Below are positions 42,165 to 50,981 of a stretch of 64,000 bases of DNA, piece after piece. Source of the stretch: Taishania sp037189645 (lineage in GTDB: Bacteria > Bacteroidota > Bacteroidia > Flavobacteriales_D > Crocinitomicaceae). The notes below the pieces were generated by a model. That model did no database searches and was not told where the DNA came from. It saw nothing but the letters and a program-made list of their open reading frames with translations. The DNA lies in NCBI GenBank assembly GCA_037189645.1, contig JBBCIY010000013.1, positions 132,544 to 196,543 on the forward strand, written 5' to 3'. Each line of letters starts with the position of its first letter. Position 1 is the first letter of the stretch. Position numbers and translations under genes: made by a program.

Positions 42165-43130
42165 ATGAAAACCATTGAAGAATTTCGAAAACTGTATGAT
42201 ACACAATTAGTCCACACTCTGGCTCCACTGGAAGAAAAACGAAAAAAATTTGTCAACAGCTTCATCGTTTCGTTAGCCGCATGGCTCGCTGCTGTTATAG
42301 CATCCGTCCTTTTTTCACCGGTGATTCCCTACCTGCTTGGCATCATCCTGTTGATCGCCGGATTTTACATCACCCGTCAGCAATACAGGGTATTTAAGAG
42401 CAGTCTTACCGGTGAATTCAAACATACGATTATTTCCAGGATCACAACGATCATTGATGAAGACCTGGTCTACGAACCACACAGCGGAATTTCCCAGGAA
42501 ACCTTTGAATACAGCGGCATTGTAAATTCCAGGGTCGACTGGTATCACTCGGAAGATTATTTCGAAGGTACCATCGACAACACACACATTTGCTTTTCCG
42601 AAGTGGAGGCAAAAGAAAAATCCAAAGATCCGGAAACCGGGCAGTCTTCCTACTACCCCATCTTCCAGGGCCTTTTATTTGCCGCTGATTTCAACAAACG
42701 GTTTAATTCCCGTACGGTAGTCATCACAGACTTCTTAAAAAGCATGCCTCGCCTGAGCAGCCTGCTTTCAAAAACAATAGCGGCTCCCGCATCTTCTGAG
42801 GTAGTCAAACTTGAAAGTCCGGAATTTTCCAGGCATTTTTCCGTTTTCAGTGACGACCAGGTGGAGGCGCGTTTCATCTTGTCTTCATCCATGATGGAAC
42901 ACATTCTGGATTTCAGGAAAAAACATCCCCATTTTTCCATCTCTTTTGTGGACAGCCAGATCTACATAGGCATCATACTGAATAAAAACCTGTTTGAACC
43001 ACGGATTTTCAAACAGATCGCTACGCGGGAGCTGTTGGAAAGTTATCTTCACTACATCCTGCTCGTACTTGGAATTGTGGAAGACCTGAACATGAATGAG
43101 CGAAACTGGCCGGTCGGCTACGACAATTGA
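42165..43130 (+). CDS. DUF3137 family membrane protein
   Basis: A 321-residue protein 14 bases after lemA. Two TM helices at about 30-68 follow an N-terminal helix (FRKLYDTQLVHTLAPLEEKRKK). The rest is soluble, with FEYSGIVNSRVDWYHSEDYFEG, YPIFQGLLFAADFNKRFNSRTVV, VKLESPEFSRHFSVFSDDQVEARFIL and IYIGIILNKNLFEPRIF. These are the characteristic DUF3137 blocks as I know them. LemA-DUF3137 is a recurrent pair; the function is not established. Confidence 0.88.
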   Translation: MKTIEEFRKLYDTQLVHTLAPLEEKRKKFVNSFIVSLAAWLAAVIASVLFSPVIPYLLGIILLIAGFYITRQQYRVFKSSLTGEFKHTIISRITTIIDEDLVYEPHSGISQETFEYSGIVNSRVDWYHSEDYFEGTIDNTHICFSEVEAKEKSKDPETGQSSYYPIFQGLLFAADFNKRFNSRTVVITDFLKSMPRLSSLLSKTIAAPASSEVVKLESPEFSRHFSVFSDDQVEARFILSSSMMEHILDFRKKHPHFSISFVDSQIYIGIILNKNLFEPRIFKQIATRELLESYLHYILLVLGIVEDLNMNERNWPVGYDN

Positions 43131-43180
43131 TCCGGGACTGGCTTTGAATTGCTGACAGTGCATATCCAAAAACAAAAAGG

Positions 43181-43188
43181 TATATTTG
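43181..43188 (+). promoter_or_regulatory. -7 element for the SDR gene
   Basis: TATATTTG matches TAnnTTTG, 19 bases before the ATG. It indicates that the SDR gene is separate from the DUF3137 operon. Confidence 0.5.
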
Positions 43189-43207
43189 CCCGATAAATAC
43201 CTTCTCT

Positions 43208-43915
43208 ATGTTAGTCATCATCACCGGGATTTCATCAGGAATCGGTTTTGCACTGGCCCGGCATTACCTCGAAGCCGGAAATAACGTCATCGGGATCGGC
43301 CGGAGAAATCCTTTCCGGCATGACAGACTGATCTTCTTTGAGAAAGACCTGTCACAGACCACTGATTTTTCCTTTTTGGAAGAACCTGTTTCAGGTACTG
43401 ACGAACTGCTCCTGTTCAACAATGCCGGAGTAATCGGGAACGTTCAACGCATCAGCGAGCAGCAGCACTCAGATATTGTTTCCACGATACAGGTCAATAC
43501 GATCGCGCCCATGCTGCTCTGCCAGTTCGTATTGCAGCATTACCCGCTGAAGCGGCCTCTTACCATCGTTAACATCAGCTCAGGAGCCGGAAGACGCCCC
43601 ATTCCCGGCTGGGCAGCCTACTGTGCCTCAAAAGCGGCACTGGATATGTATTCACAAACGATCTACCTTGAAGAAAAGGAACGCAACAGGAACATCCGGG
43701 TGTACAGCGTTGCCCCGGGTGTCGTAGATACCCCGATGCAGGAAACAATCCGGAAAGCGGATCCTTCAACCTTTTCGTCACTTCATTCGTTTATACAATT
43801 AAAAGAAAACGATGAACTGACAGATTTAAAAACGGTTATTGGGAAAATGCAGACCCTTCTATCAACTCCCTATTCAGGCGAGGTTATTTACTCACTTAGG
43901 GACATTCAAGGATAA
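43208..43915 (+). CDS. Short-chain dehydrogenase/reductase (SDR), sepiapterin-reductase-like
   Basis: A 235-residue NAD(P)-dependent oxidoreductase. TGISSGIGFALA is the cofactor-binding TGxxxGxG, NNAG is present, and the catalytic Ser (NISSGAG) and YxxxK (YCASKAALD) follow, then PGVVDTPMQ. The NNAGVIG and GWAAYCASK context resembles yeast and bacterial sepiapterin/benzil reductase-like SDRs. The substrate is not determinable. Confidence 0.88.
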   Translation: MLVIITGISSGIGFALARHYLEAGNNVIGIGRRNPFRHDRLIFFEKDLSQTTDFSFLEEPVSGTDELLLFNNAGVIGNVQRISEQQHSDIVSTIQVNTIAPMLLCQFVLQHYPLKRPLTIVNISSGAGRRPIPGWAAYCASKAALDMYSQTIYLEEKERNRNIRVYSVAPGVVDTPMQETIRKADPSTFSSLHSFIQLKENDELTDLKTVIGKMQTLLSTPYSGEVIYSLRDIQG

Positions 43916-44075
43916 AGTGTAGTCATTTTTATTTTATCTGTTTTAGCGCAACTTTAAGAATCCAATAATCGCATCTATTAATTCAAAATTATTTTTGAGT
44001 TAACCATTACGAAATAAAACTTTATTCGTAAATTGTGAGCACTTTTTAATTGAAACTAGTAAAATCCAGATCATT

Positions 44076-46223
44076 ATGAATAGATTATTATTGGGTATAT
44101 CGGCCTTGCTGTTCTCAGCGGGTATTGTTACGGGCCAGCATACTTTTAACCCGCAGAATGCACGCGAGGGAGAGAAGGTGGAATATTGCCACCAGCACGT
44201 TAAATTAGAAGAAATACGTGTGAACGATCCTGCATTATACCAGCAGATCATGGCTGACCAGGCAACACTGGAAGCACATACGAAAAATTACGTGCCGGAA
44301 AAATCCGAAACAGTTTATACCATCCCTGTTGTCTTCCATGTCTTACACAACGGAGGAGCTGAAAATATTTCAGATGAACAGATCCATGACGCAGTAGCCA
44401 TCCTTAACAGGGATTACCGCTTATTGAATGCGGATGCCAACAACGTACATGCCGACTTCCAGGGAATACCTGCCGATGTTTACATTGAATTCAAGCTGGC
44501 GACGATCGCTCCCAACGGTGCGTGCTTTAAAGGGATCACAAGAACACAGACTCCGCTTACAAATTCTTCCAGCGGATGGCAGCAGCTGAATGCAGCATTC
44601 AATAACAACGATGTATACCAGGGGAACTGGTCACATGAAAAGTACCTGAATATCATCGTCGCTGAGAACATCGGAGGAGCTGCAGGTTATACCATGTACC
44701 CGAACAACGGAGGAACAATGTCCAATTCCATTTTTATTCTGCACAACTACCTGGGAAGCATCGGAACAGGAGCAGTGCAATTGAGCAGAGCATTGACACA
44801 TGAAGTGGGGCACTGGCTGAATCTGTCCCATACATGGGGAGATACGAACAATCCCGGAGTAGCTTGTGGTGATGACGGAGTGCCGGATACACCGATCACA
44901 AAAGGTTTTACATCCTGTCCTTCAGGAAATGCAGCGAAAGTGTGTGATCCGAACATCGTAGAGAACTATGAAAATTACATGGATTATTCTTATTGTTCCA
45001 AAATGTTTACTCCCGGACAGGTTACACGCATGCGTGCGGCTATCGTAAGCTCTACAGGAGGAAGAAATCAAATCTGGACAACATCCAATCTCAACTCGGT
45101 TGGAGCAATTGACAATCCTCCACTGTGTAAAGCAGATTTCTCCACTCCGAAACGTGTTATCTGTGTCGGTGAAACCGTTCAGTTCAACGATGAAAGCTAC
45201 AATACCGTCAACGGATGGTCCTGGTCATTCCCGGGCGGAACACCGGCTACGTCCACATCTGAAAATCCTTCGGTAACATATAACACCCCAGGAACTTACC
45301 AGGTGTCGTTAACAGCTTCAAACGGAGGCAGCACACAAAATGAAACAAAAACAGGATACATCATCGTAGTTTCGCCTGAACCGAACTTACCATTCCATGA
45401 AGGATTTGAAAGCTATACTACCATGGCAGATGCGGGAACACGGTTTTTCGTGGAAAGCCTTGGAAACAGTACAGCGTTTGAGGTGACAAACACAGCCGGC
45501 CATACAGGAGCAAAATCCGCACGGCTGAATAACTTCTCCCAGACAGCCGGGAATATTGACAACCTTGTTTCAGGAACGGTTGACCTGTCTAACGAGACGA
45601 TCAACAACCTTACTTTTTCTTACAGGTATGCACACAGGAAAAAAGCAACAGCAAATGCAGAACATTTAAAAGTTTATTTCTCTCCGGACTGTGGAAGCAC
45701 ATGGGCGCTCAGAACCCTTCCTGCGGTTTCTTCCCTGTCATCCAGCCCTGTTGTCGCAAGTGCATGGACGCCAGCATCCTCAGCGGACTGGAAAACAGTT
45801 CACATTCCATTCAATACTGTTGCCTTTAATTCGTATTTAACGGAAAACTTCCGGTTTAAATTTGAATTTACCGCTGACGGAGGTAACAATGTCTACATTG
45901 ACGACATCAATATCTACAGAGGAGCACCTTCTGACGATGTGGTCCTGGGGCTTGCAGACAACACAGAAGCATTGAACGGTGTAACATTGTTCCCTAACCC
46001 GAATGACGGAGAAGTACAGGTTTCCTTCTCACTGGAAAATGCACAGATGGTTACTTTACGTGTGATGGACATCTCCGGGAAAGAGCTGAAAGCAACTACC
46101 ATCCAGGCAAATGTTGGTGAAAATGTGATCTTGATGGACAATTCTGATTTTGCTTCCGGGATGTACTTCATCCAGTTGGCAACATCAAATGCTAACAAGA
46201 CACTTCAATTTATAAAAAAATAA
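44076..46223 (+). CDS. M43 (pappalysin-type) zinc metalloprotease with PKD and T9SS type A tail
   Basis: A 715-residue secreted protease. Signal peptide MNRLLLGISALLFSAGIVTGQ. A propeptide region reaches about 75, and the protease domain covers about 80-345 with HExxHxxxxxH at His242-Glu243-His246-His252 (HEVGHWLNLSH). The metzincin Met-turn is probably in ENYMDYSYC. PKD domain about 352-440 (CKADFSTPKRVICVGETVQF). A jelly-roll adhesion-type domain about 445-620 comes next, then a T9SS type A sorting domain (LFPNPNDGEVQVSFSLENAQ). It is followed by a terminator and by a tandem paralogue. Confidence 0.93.
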   Translation: MNRLLLGISALLFSAGIVTGQHTFNPQNAREGEKVEYCHQHVKLEEIRVNDPALYQQIMADQATLEAHTKNYVPEKSETVYTIPVVFHVLHNGGAENISDEQIHDAVAILNRDYRLLNADANNVHADFQGIPADVYIEFKLATIAPNGACFKGITRTQTPLTNSSSGWQQLNAAFNNNDVYQGNWSHEKYLNIIVAENIGGAAGYTMYPNNGGTMSNSIFILHNYLGSIGTGAVQLSRALTHEVGHWLNLSHTWGDTNNPGVACGDDGVPDTPITKGFTSCPSGNAAKVCDPNIVENYENYMDYSYCSKMFTPGQVTRMRAAIVSSTGGRNQIWTTSNLNSVGAIDNPPLCKADFSTPKRVICVGETVQFNDESYNTVNGWSWSFPGGTPATSTSENPSVTYNTPGTYQVSLTASNGGSTQNETKTGYIIVVSPEPNLPFHEGFESYTTMADAGTRFFVESLGNSTAFEVTNTAGHTGAKSARLNNFSQTAGNIDNLVSGTVDLSNETINNLTFSYRYAHRKKATANAEHLKVYFSPDCGSTWALRTLPAVSSLSSSPVVASAWTPASSADWKTVHIPFNTVAFNSYLTENFRFKFEFTADGGNNVYIDDINIYRGAPSDDVVLGLADNTEALNGVTLFPNPNDGEVQVSFSLENAQMVTLRVMDISGKELKATTIQANVGENVILMDNSDFASGMYFIQLATSNANKTLQFIKK

Positions 46224-46234
46224 GCTGAAAAATG

Positions 46235-46266
46235 GAGGCTATCTGAAAAGGTAGCCTCTGTTTTTT
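46235..46266 (+). terminator. Terminator between the two M43 protease genes
   Basis: GAGGCTATC (46235-46243) pairs with GGTAGCCTC (46250-46258) with a 6-base loop, followed by TGTTTTTT. The downstream copy must therefore have its own promoter or depend on read-through. Confidence 0.85.
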
Positions 46267-46301
46267 CAGGTCATACCATAATCCGGTAATTCATTCTGTT
46301 A

Positions 46302-48437
46302 ATGAACAAGTCTGTAGTACATACATTGGCCCTGGCATTTTTTAGCCTTTCCGCTTTTGGGCAACACGCATTCGATCCGAAAAACGCACGTGAGGGTGAA
46401 ACAGTAGAATATTGTCACCAGCATACAAAGTTAGAACAGCTGAGACTGAGCGATCCTTCAGTCTATCAGCAGATCATGGCCGGCCAGGCAGCATTGGATG
46501 CGCACATGAAAAGCTACGTACCGGAAAAATCAGAAACCGTCTATACGATCCCCGTCGTTTTTCACATCGTGTACAATGGCGGCTCAGAAAACATCTCCGA
46601 CGACCAGGTCTATGACGCTGTTGAAATCCTGAACCGTGATTTTCGCAGGCTGAATGACGATGCAGACCACGTTCACTCCGATTTTCAGGGCATGCCTGCA
46701 GATATCATGATCGAATTCAAGCTCGCAACAATTGCTCCTGACGGAACATGCTTCAACGGGATCACACGAACCAAAAGCCCTCATACAAACCACCTGACAG
46801 ACGGAGCAGAACAATTGTCGGCAGCTTTTTACGGGAACAACGTTTACCAGGGAAACTGGGATCACTACAAATACCTGAATATAATCGTTGCAAAGGATAT
46901 CGGCGGAGCGGCAGGTTATACCTACTACCCCAATGACGGAAACGTGCTGTTCAACTCCATCTGGATATTAAGCAGCTATGTCGGCAGTATCGGTACCAGC
47001 TCTCCTTACACAAGCCGTACACTGACCCACGAGGTAGGGCACTGGCTGAACCTGAAGCATACCTGGGGAGGCACCAATAACCCCGGACTGCTGTCCAATT
47101 GTGATGACGATGACGATGTGACAGATACACCCAATACGATCGGGTCAACAACGTGCAATTTAAACGAAAACACATGCGGTCCCCGGGCAAATGTCGAAAA
47201 TTACATGGAATACGCCTATTGCGATAAAATGTTCACTCCCGGTCAGGCTGACAGAATGCGTGCGGCAGTGATCAGCTCTACCGGAGGAAGAAATAATTTA
47301 TGGACAACCATAAACCTGGCTGAAGTCGGGGCAATCAACTCCCCTCCTCTGTGCAAAGCGGATTTTTCAGCAAACAAACAAGTGATCTGTGCGGGAGAAA
47401 CCATCCAGTTCAATGATCAAAGCTATAATTCCGTCGATGGCTGGGAATGGATCTTCGAAGGAGGCTCCCCGGCTGCATCCAACGAGGAAAATCCAAGTGT
47501 GACCTACAGTTTGCCGGGAACATACGAAGTCTCTTTAACCGCTTCACAGGGAACGGAAAGCGAGCAGGAAACAAAAACTGCTTTTATTACGGTTTTACCT
47601 GCCGGTGCTGTGCTGCCTTTCCACGAAGGTTTTGAATCCTATGAAACACTGGAAGACGCCGGAGAAAAATGGTTTACCGAAACCCTGGAAACAGGCGAAT
47701 CATTCGAAGTCACCGGCACAGCCGGACACACCGGATCCAAGTCCGTAAAGCTGACTACTTTCAGCACATTTATTGATACTACCCCATTAATATCCTCGAC
47801 CATCGACCTGTCTTCCGAATCGGTCAACAACCTCACGTTCTCCTACCGCTATGCTCACAGAAGAGCACCAAATGACGGCCCGGAACTGTTTAAAGTTTTC
47901 TTTTCTCCCGACTGCGGAAATAGCTGGGTACACAGAAACCCGGCAACTTCATCACTGGTTGCAAGTCCTGTAGGAACTACTGACTGGATCCCGGCTGCAG
48001 CAGACTGGATCACCGTCCATATGCCCTTTAATACTGTTGCATACACAGCTTATTTAAATGAGAATTTCCGGTTCAAATTTGAATTTTCTTCAACCGCAGG
48101 CAGTCATCTGTACATTGACGACATTAACATATACAGGGGAGATCCTTCGGAAGATGTTGTTTTAACCCTGGACAAGCAGGAATTGCTTTCCGGAGTTTCC
48201 ATCTTCCCCAACCCTTCTGACGGGGAAGTACACCTTACATTCTCGCTGGAGCAGGCACAACCGATAGCATTAAAAGTGACAGACATTTCAGGAAAAGAGC
48301 TGAAAAAAAGTACCCTGGAAGCCACTTCTGGCAAGAATACGGTCTTGCTGGACAATTCCGGGTTTGCTCCCGGTCTGTACCTTATAGAGCTGGGAACTTC
48401 CACCTCCAGGAAAACACTCCCGTTTGTAAAAAAGTAA
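46302..48437 (+). CDS. Second M43 zinc metalloprotease with PKD and T9SS type A tail
   Basis: A 711-residue tandem paralogue of the preceding protein with the same domain order throughout. Signal peptide MNKSVVHTLALAFFSLSAFGQ. Zinc motif HEVGHWLNLKH starts at His243. PKD (CKADFSANKQVICAGETIQF), jelly-roll and T9SS tail (IFPNPSDGEVHLTFSLEQAQ) all match. The main differences are in loops after the zinc motif: this copy has an Asp-rich loop (NCDDDDDVTDTP) where the first has ACGDDGVPDTP. Different calcium loops or substrate preference are possible. Confidence 0.93.
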   Translation: MNKSVVHTLALAFFSLSAFGQHAFDPKNAREGETVEYCHQHTKLEQLRLSDPSVYQQIMAGQAALDAHMKSYVPEKSETVYTIPVVFHIVYNGGSENISDDQVYDAVEILNRDFRRLNDDADHVHSDFQGMPADIMIEFKLATIAPDGTCFNGITRTKSPHTNHLTDGAEQLSAAFYGNNVYQGNWDHYKYLNIIVAKDIGGAAGYTYYPNDGNVLFNSIWILSSYVGSIGTSSPYTSRTLTHEVGHWLNLKHTWGGTNNPGLLSNCDDDDDVTDTPNTIGSTTCNLNENTCGPRANVENYMEYAYCDKMFTPGQADRMRAAVISSTGGRNNLWTTINLAEVGAINSPPLCKADFSANKQVICAGETIQFNDQSYNSVDGWEWIFEGGSPAASNEENPSVTYSLPGTYEVSLTASQGTESEQETKTAFITVLPAGAVLPFHEGFESYETLEDAGEKWFTETLETGESFEVTGTAGHTGSKSVKLTTFSTFIDTTPLISSTIDLSSESVNNLTFSYRYAHRRAPNDGPELFKVFFSPDCGNSWVHRNPATSSLVASPVGTTDWIPAAADWITVHMPFNTVAYTAYLNENFRFKFEFSSTAGSHLYIDDINIYRGDPSEDVVLTLDKQELLSGVSIFPNPSDGEVHLTFSLEQAQPIALKVTDISGKELKKSTLEATSGKNTVLLDNSGFAPGLYLIELGTSTSRKTLPFVKK

Positions 48438-48456
48438 CCATTAAGAACAAATTAGC

Positions 48457-48481
48457 CTGCACGGGTTAAATACCCAGGCAG
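48457..48481 (+). terminator. Weak hairpin after the second M43 gene
   Basis: CTGC (48457-48460)/GCAG (48478-48481) and GGGT (48463-48466)/ACCC (48472-48475) stack across a small internal loop. No T-tract follows directly. Termination is only possible. Confidence 0.3.
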
Positions 48482-48522
48482 AAAATAGCTATTTTTATCA
48501 CCTAAAAAATTGTGCAATTAGT

Positions 48523-49797
48523 ATGAACAACAGCTTGGAATTTGCCAGGGGAAAAGATAAAAATGATCCGTTGGCTTCGTTTAGGGAAAAATTCCATTTC
48601 CCGGATTTTCACGAAAAAGAAGTCCGTTACTTTACAGGGAATTCCCTGGGATTGCAGCCAAAATCAACGGCTTCGTACATTCAGACCGAACTAGACACGT
48701 GGGCGAAATATGGCGTTGAAGGGCACTTTATGGGAAAAAATCCATGGCTTTCCTACCACGAGTTATTAACCGAAAAAACGGCCCGTATTGTCGGCGCGCT
48801 TCCGTCAGAGGTTGTTGTTACACATTCCCTGACGACCAATCTTCACCTGTTGATGGTATCTTTTTACAGGCCGGAGGGAAAACGAACCAAAATACTTTGT
48901 GAGGCGAAAGCATTTCCGAGTGACAGGTACGCACTGGAGTCCCAGATAAAATTTCATGGGCTGGATGTTGACAGCAATCTTGTCGAAGTAGCTCCAAGAA
49001 GCGGAGAACACCTGATCAGGGAAGAAGATATTTTATCAAAGATCAGTGAGCTGGGTGATGAACTTGCACTTGTCATGATCGGAGGTGTCAACTATTACAC
49101 CGGCCAGCTGTTTGACATGCAAAAGATCACTGCTGCCGGACACCAGGTTGGGGCAGTTGTCGGATGGGACCTGGCACATGCCGCGGGTAACATCAACCTG
49201 AAGCTGCACGAATGGAACGTCGATTTTGCCGCCTGGTGCGGTTACAAATACCTCAACTCTTCACCGGGAGGAGTATCCGGAATGTTTGTTCATCAGAAGC
49301 ATGAATCAAGTCCCGAGCTTCCCCGTTTTGCGGGATGGTGGGGATATGACAAAGAGACCCGTTTTCTTATGGAGTCCGGAGCCAACCCGATAAGAGGCGC
49401 TGAAGGCTGGCAGCTGAGCAATGCTCCGGTCCTGGGAATGGCCGCACACCTGGCATCACTTGACATTTTCGATGAAGCAGGTATGGATGCCATCGGGAAA
49501 AAACGAGACGAGCTGACCGCTTTCCTTGAATTTGTGATCAACGATATTTCTGAAAGGAACAAAGAAAAAGTAACGTTCGAGATCATTACTCCAAAAGATC
49601 CGAAATACAGGGGAGCTCAATTGTCGATCCTGATACACGGAAAAGGAAAATCAGTATTCGATTTCCTCGCTTCCGAAGGTGTGATCGCAGACTGGCGGGA
49701 ACCGAATGTCATTCGTGTTGCTCCTGCTCCACTTTACAATTCATTTGAAGACTGTTATTGGTTTGGACAATTGCTTGAAAAAGCGATCAACAATTAA
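48523..49797 (+). CDS. kynU: Kynureninase
   Basis: A 424-residue PLP enzyme that cleaves kynurenine to anthranilate and alanine (or 3-hydroxykynurenine toward NAD). Recognisable blocks: YFTGNSLGLQPKS at the start, GHFMGKNPWLSYHE, VVTHSLTTNLHLL and GWDLAHAAGNINLKLHEW. The PLP Lys242 is in WCGYKYLNSSPGGVSGMFVH; FAGWWGYDKETRFLM and GAEGWQLSNAPVL follow. The length matches the family. No other tryptophan-degradation genes are in the window. Confidence 0.96.
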   Translation: MNNSLEFARGKDKNDPLASFREKFHFPDFHEKEVRYFTGNSLGLQPKSTASYIQTELDTWAKYGVEGHFMGKNPWLSYHELLTEKTARIVGALPSEVVVTHSLTTNLHLLMVSFYRPEGKRTKILCEAKAFPSDRYALESQIKFHGLDVDSNLVEVAPRSGEHLIREEDILSKISELGDELALVMIGGVNYYTGQLFDMQKITAAGHQVGAVVGWDLAHAAGNINLKLHEWNVDFAAWCGYKYLNSSPGGVSGMFVHQKHESSPELPRFAGWWGYDKETRFLMESGANPIRGAEGWQLSNAPVLGMAAHLASLDIFDEAGMDAIGKKRDELTAFLEFVINDISERNKEKVTFEIITPKDPKYRGAQLSILIHGKGKSVFDFLASEGVIADWREPNVIRVAPAPLYNSFEDCYWFGQLLEKAINN

Positions 49798-49820
49798 CTG
49801 AAAATACCTCGATAAATCAG

Positions 49821-49853
49821 AAAGCCGCACAGATTGTATTCTATGCGGCTTTT
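49821..49853. terminator. Bidirectional terminator between kynU and the convergent operon
   Basis: AAAGCCGCA (49821-49829) pairs with TGCGGCTTT (49844-49852), loop of 14 bases, T-tract after. The hairpin ends 4 bases from the stop of the minus-strand gene. Confidence 0.75.
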
Positions 49854-49856
49854 ACA

Positions 49857-50108
49857 TTATCTGGAAAAGAGATTAAATACCTTTTTCACAAGGAAAGGCA
49901 ACGTGAACCTGAAAACAGTTCTCACCCAGGGTATTTTATCATCCTTCGAAATGCCCAGAAGTCCTTGCGCAACATTTGTAAAGGTTAAATGCTCCTTCAA
50001 GTCTTCGACACTTTTTTTTACCTTGTAGTAATGCAATTTACGTTCAAGATTCAGGATCTCCAGATCGCGGTCGATCTCATCGTACGAAGAATACACTTTT
50101 TTTTCCAT
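49857..50108 (-). CDS. Small DUF6327-like protein
   Basis: An 83-residue protein. The N-terminus MEKKVYSSYDEIDRDLEILNLERKLHYYKVKKSVEDLK is a charged helix of the kind I associate with DUF6327 of Flavobacteria (not verified). The C-terminal half is weakly hydrophobic and basic. It is the last gene of a three-gene set with the holin-like and YtxH proteins, 9 bases after the previous stop. Confidence 0.7.
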   Translation of the reverse strand: MEKKVYSSYDEIDRDLEILNLERKLHYYKVKKSVEDLKEHLTFTNVAQGLLGISKDDKIPWVRTVFRFTLPFLVKKVFNLFSR

Positions 50109-50117
50109 TACCTCTTT

Positions 50118-50468
50118 TTAATCGTTAAAGAAAATTTCAGAAAACTTGCGTAAGATTTTACCTTCTACTATCTGAGGCCTGATCATCGACACAAGTATCG
50201 TCAGCAACAGGTAAAATGCTGCCACAATAAGGAATCCGTAAACGTAATTGTCCAGAGACCTCCCGATGACTATAGCCAGGGCCAGTGACGCGAAGAAAAC
50301 AAACATCAGTGCGAACAAGATCACGAGAAAAAATTTAAGCACCATTGTCGTTGACTTCATGGCTACCTTAAATCCCCACAACTTGTAGTACGCAAGATTA
50401 CTGTTTATATACGCTTTGGATTCTTCCTGGATTTTATCCAAATCGTCCTTTATATCCTGAAACGCCAT
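50118..50468 (-). CDS. Phage-holin-like superfamily membrane protein
   Basis: A 116-residue protein with an N-terminal helix (DIKDDLDKIQEESKAYINSNLAYYKLWGFKVAMK) and two TM helices at about 43-68 and 72-95. The shape and neighbours match the PF07332-type 'phage holin family' of Bacteroidota, which are chromosomal envelope proteins and not lysis genes. It lies between the YtxH and DUF6327-like genes with about 9-base gaps. Confidence 0.75.
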   Translation of the reverse strand: MAFQDIKDDLDKIQEESKAYINSNLAYYKLWGFKVAMKSTTMVLKFFLVILFALMFVFFASLALAIVIGRSLDNYVYGFLIVAAFYLLLTILVSMIRPQIVEGKILRKFSEIFFND

Positions 50469-50477
50469 AAACTGCTA

Positions 50478-50801
50478 TTACTTTTTACTAACTTCTTTTT
50501 TTAACGCGGCCAGTTTCGCTTCCAGCGCACTGATGACATCCTCTGTTTTCTCCTTTCCTTCGGAAACCAGCTCATCCAGAGAGTCACCGAACTTCCGCTC
50601 AACTTTCGCCACTTTTCCTTTCAGGGTACCGATCAATTCCTCGTATTTATCGGAAAGATCCTCTTTGCCCTTTTTAAACTTGTCCTTGATTTTTTTCCTG
50701 GTTTCTGAACCTTTGTCCGGTGCGAACAATAGTCCCATACCTGCTCCGATAGCAGCTCCTGCCAACAGAGCAATCACTGTGTTTGATGTGTTACTTGCCA
50801 T
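50478..50801 (-). CDS. YtxH domain protein
   Basis: A 107-residue protein. One N-terminal TM with VIALLAGAAIGAGMGLLFAPDKGSETRKKIKDK is the YtxH pattern (GaaiGaalGlLlAPksGkeTR). It is followed by a charged coiled coil (about 35-105). YtxH proteins are general-stress envelope proteins. It is the first gene of the operon and has a promoter at 50836-50866. Confidence 0.92.
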   Translation of the reverse strand: MASNTSNTVIALLAGAAIGAGMGLLFAPDKGSETRKKIKDKFKKGKEDLSDKYEELIGTLKGKVAKVERKFGDSLDELVSEGKEKTEDVISALEAKLAALKKEVSKK

Positions 50802-50835
50802 GTTTAGTTGTTTTTTAAAAATGAATAATGAAGTA

Positions 50836-50866
50836 TAAATATAGAAACATCCGATTAAAAAGTCAA
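50836..50866 (-). promoter_or_regulatory. Promoter of the YtxH operon
   Basis: Minus-strand TTG (50866-50864), 20-base gap, TATATTTA (50843-50836), one mismatch from TAnnTTTG. Confidence 0.6.
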
Positions 50867-50981
50867 CTATTTTTTATTTGAATTTAAAAAAATTGGCATA
50901 ATTTAACGCTTTGAATATCAGAAAAATTATTTTTGGATATTTACGACATAAAACTAAACTGAACATAAAAACGATTTACCC

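Noticed and set aside
50118..50468. Prophage lysis gene
   Set aside because: Despite the 'holin' family name it sits with YtxH in an envelope operon and no phage genes are present.
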